DNA from: CAYZJD01 sp964478455
Lineage (GTDB): Bacteria; Acidobacteriota; Terriglobia; Bryobacterales; Bryobacteraceae
Length of the DNA: 7,539 bases
Assembly (NCBI GenBank): GCA_964478455.1
Contig: CAYZJD010000235.1
Location: 1 to 7,539, forward strand
Direction: 5' to 3'
Notes under the pieces: model-generated
What the model was told of the DNA's origin: nothing
The model's input: the letters and a program-made list of their open reading frames with translations, nothing else
The model's database searches: none
In this document: positions 5,915 through 7,539 of the stretch, one piece after another
Layout: the number at the start of each line of letters is the position of its first letter
Position numbering within the stretch: the first letter of the stretch is position 1
Made by a program: the position numbers and the translations under genes

Positions 5915-7390
5915 TCAGATCTTCATCGTCACCGTCTTGACTTCCGTGTATTGCTGTAGCCCGTACTCACCCCACTCGCGGCCCATGCCGGATTGCTTGA
6001 ATCCGCCGAAAGGCGCGGCGGGGTCGAACGCGTCGTAGCAATTCACCCAGACCGTCCCGGCGCGCACGCCGTTCGCAACGGCGACCGCCTTTCCGATGTC
6101 ACGAGTCCAGACAGCCGCGGCGAGACCATAGGTGGTATCGTTGGCGCGGTCAATGACCTCGTCGATCGAGGAGAACTTCAGGATACTCATGACCGGGCCG
6201 AAGATTTCCTCCCGCGCGATTCTCATGTCGTCGCGGACACCGGTGAAGACGGTCGGCTCGATGAAGAAGCCGCGGTCGCCGACCCGATTGCCGCCACACA
6301 CCATTTGAGCGCCCTCGGCTTTCCCGCTTTCGATGTAGCTCATCACCTTGTCGAACTGGACCTGGTCGACCTGCGGCCCCTGTTCGGTGGCAAGGTCGAA
6401 CGGGTCGCCGACGGTGCGCTTGCGGGCTCGTTGCACGCTTCTTTCCACGAATTCGTCGTAGCATCGGTCCTCGAGATACAGCCGGGACCCAGCGCAACAG
6501 ACCTGCCCCTGGTTGAAGAACAGCGCCTGATGCGCGCCTTCAATCGCCTGGTCCATGTCGGCATCCGCGAAGACAATGTTGGGGCTCTTGCCTCCCAGCT
6601 CCAAGGTGACCCGCTTGAGGTTGCTCTGAGCGGCAGCCTCCATGATCAGGTGTCCCACCTCGGTCGAGCCTGTGAAAGCGACCTTGTCCACGTCCATGTG
6701 CCGGGCGATCGCCCCGCCGGCCGTCGGACCGAACCCGGGCAGGATGTTCACGACGCCCGAAGGCAGTCCCGCTTCGAGAATCAGTTCTCCCACCCGCAGC
6801 GCAGTCAGCGGCGTCTGCTCGGCCGGCTTCAACACCACCGTGTTCCCCGCCGCCAGCGCCGGGGCGATCTTCATCGCCAGCATCAGCAGGGGGAAGTTCC
6901 AGGGAATGATCTGGCCGACAACGCCCACCGGCTGGTGCCGCGTGTAGCAGAAGTGCGGGCCGGCCACCGGAATCGTCCTGCCCTGGATTTTATCCGCCCA
7001 GCCGGCATAGTAGCGAAACGTCGCGATCGACAGCGGCAGGTCCGCGTGGCGGGATTCCATCAGCGGCTTGCCGTTGTCGAGCGTTTCCAGGCGGGCCAAC
7101 TCCTCGGCGTTGGCCTCGATCAGATCGGCCAATTTGTAGAGCAGCCTGCCCCGCTCGGCGGCCGCCATTTTGGGCCAAGGTCCCGTGTTGAAGGCGGCGC
7201 GTGCCGCCCTTACTGCTTTCTCGACGTCGGGTGCATCCGCCTCGGCTACGCGGCAGATCACCTCCCCCGTGGCCGGGCTGATGGTTTCAAACTCCTTCCC
7301 GGACTCGCTCTCGATCCACTGGTCACCAATCAGCAGTTTCCTGGCACGGATCGGGACTTGAGTATCGGAACAAATGGCTGCTGCGGTCAT
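5915..7390 (-). CDS. NAD(P)-dependent aldehyde dehydrogenase (ALDH1/2-like class)
   Basis: The 491-residue product oxidises an aldehyde to its carboxylic acid in the cytosol. Landmarks are the IGDQW...ISPATGEVI entry (21-45), the oxyanion asparagine in PWNFP (N165), the cofactor lysine in LKPAEQTP (K188), the Rossmann turn FTGSTEVG (239-246) and the general base in LELGGKSP (E264). The nucleophile is the first Cys of FNQGQVCCAGSR (C298), and EEIFGPV (394-400) carries the nicotinamide-riboside glutamate. The ending PFGGFKQSGMGRE...YTEVKTVT is diagnostic of the ALDH1/2 and betaine-aldehyde-type group. Length and catalytic residues are all normal, so the enzyme should be active; the aldehyde is not deducible. 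The frame is open to 7492, but ATG 7390 starts just before the conserved part and lies nine bases after GAGG. ATG 7396, two codons upstream, is too close to that site. It probably heads a transcript with the DUF4440 gene. Confidence 0.95.
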   Translation of the reverse strand: MTAAAICSDTQVPIRARKLLIGDQWIESESGKEFETISPATGEVICRVAEADAPDVEKAVRAARAAFNTGPWPKMAAAERGRLLYKLADLIEANAEELARLETLDNGKPLMESRHADLPLSIATFRYYAGWADKIQGRTIPVAGPHFCYTRHQPVGVVGQIIPWNFPLLMLAMKIAPALAAGNTVVLKPAEQTPLTALRVGELILEAGLPSGVVNILPGFGPTAGGAIARHMDVDKVAFTGSTEVGHLIMEAAAQSNLKRVTLELGGKSPNIVFADADMDQAIEGAHQALFFNQGQVCCAGSRLYLEDRCYDEFVERSVQRARKRTVGDPFDLATEQGPQVDQVQFDKVMSYIESGKAEGAQMVCGGNRVGDRGFFIEPTVFTGVRDDMRIAREEIFGPVMSILKFSSIDEVIDRANDTTYGLAAAVWTRDIGKAVAVANGVRAGTVWVNCYDAFDPAAPFGGFKQSGMGREWGEYGLQQYTEVKTVTMKI

Positions 7391-7396
7391 ATCCAT

Positions 7397-7407
7397 CCCC
7401 CTCTCTC
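7397..7407 (-). promoter_or_regulatory. Ribosome binding site of the aldehyde dehydrogenase gene
   Basis: The minus strand reads GAGAGAGGGGG directly before ATG GAT ATG. The GAGG core at 7400-7403 is nine bases from the ATG at 7388-7390, the same spacing as for the DUF4440 and tautomerase genes. The nearer ATG at 7394-7396 is only three bases away. Confidence 0.6.
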
Positions 7408-7463
7408 GGATGTGCTTCCTGAGAATTAGCCGGGATTCCCATTTTGGACTCCCGGACAGGTTC

Positions 7464-7492
7464 AGAGTACAACCCACCCCCCCCTGCGTCAA
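7464..7492 (-). promoter_or_regulatory. Sigma70-type promoter of the aldehyde dehydrogenase gene
   Basis: The minus strand has CTTGACG, a -35 with five of six consensus bases (TTGACG, 7487-7492). A spacer of exactly 17 bases follows, then TACTCT (7464-7469), a weak -10. The spacer is dominated by a run of eight Gs. Transcription would start near 7457, giving a leader of about 67 bases. That leader can fold a six-base stem (7430-7435 with 7450-7455). The -35 and the G run lie inside the left arm of the terminal inverted repeat. Confidence 0.55.
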
Positions 7493-7539
7493 GCCCCCGG
7501 GCGGCTTTCGCGTCCCGGGGGCTTGACGCAGGGGGGGGT
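7476..7539. repeat. Perfect 26-base inverted repeat at the window edge
   Basis: Positions 7476-7501 are the exact reverse complement of 7514-7539, separated by a 12-base spacer (7502-7513). Each arm contains eight Gs (or Cs), TGCGTCAAGC and the CCCGGG core. The repeat may be longer, because the window stops at its outer end. Each arm carries a TTGACG -35 box pointing outward, so the structure would be a divergent promoter pair if real. A fold-back assembly or amplification artefact at a contig end would look the same. Confidence 0.9.

Noticed and set aside
5993..7429. Long plus-strand open frame (478 codons) opposite the aldehyde dehydrogenase
   Set aside because: It is antisense to a gene with every catalytic motif intact. 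High GC content leaves the complementary frame open, and its translation is Arg/His/Asp-rich with no recognisable domain.
7391..7492. Thirty-four-codon N-terminal extension of the aldehyde dehydrogenase
   Set aside because: It would read through the promoter and ribosome binding site, and the family's conserved region begins after ATG 7390.
1..7539. CRISPR array, tRNA, rRNA, transposase or integrase
   Set aside because: No regularly spaced repeats, cloverleaf-like sequence, rRNA signature or recombinase motif was found by reading both strands; a profile search was not possible here.

Overview
The window is GC-rich bacterial DNA. Six genes lie on the minus strand, and a plus-strand gene runs in from the left edge. 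The best lineage clue is a soluble-looking PknB-type kinase fused to a TolB-like module and TPR repeats, an architecture I know to be greatly expanded in Acidobacteriota. A promoter with a G-rich spacer, a palindromic intergenic repeat and frequent TTG starts fit that guess. The lineage is inferred from gene content and style, not from a marker gene.

Layout, left to right. Positions 2-94 hold the proline-rich end of a plus-strand gene. It converges on a family-9-like glycosyltransferase (110-1372, minus), whose last codons sit in a twin-hairpin palindromic repeat (103-138). Upstream of that gene, and overlapping it by 20 bases, is mtnP (1353-2210, minus), encoding S-methyl-5'-thioadenosine phosphorylase of methionine salvage. 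A gap of about 426 bases (2211-2636) contains only the mtnP leader and a probable extended -10 promoter. Next come the kinase-TolB-TPR protein (2637-4880), a small tautomerase of the 4-oxalocrotonate tautomerase superfamily (4993-5256), a DUF4440/SnoaL-like NTF2-fold protein (5437-5850) and an NAD(P)-dependent aldehyde dehydrogenase (5915-7390), all minus.

Transcription on the minus strand runs from right to left. The aldehyde dehydrogenase has a good sigma70-type promoter (7464-7492) and is probably cotranscribed with the DUF4440 gene 64 bases downstream. The tautomerase may join that transcript or use its own weak promoter. These three look like a small-molecule conversion or detoxification group, but no specific pathway is identifiable. 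The kinase stands alone. mtnP and the glycosyltransferase form a second overlapping unit with no obvious functional link.

Four gene starts were set from ribosome-binding-site spacing and family alignment: TTG at 2210 for mtnP, ATG at 4880 for the kinase, ATG at 5256 for the tautomerase (which places the catalytic proline directly after Met) and ATG at 7390 for the aldehyde dehydrogenase.

The most unusual structure is at the right edge. A perfect 26-base inverted repeat (7476-7501 and 7514-7539) duplicates the aldehyde dehydrogenase -35 box and its G tract in mirror image. It is either a divergent promoter pair or a fold-back assembly artefact. I see no new defence, mobile or biosynthetic system; most of the window is ordinary housekeeping and signalling genes.
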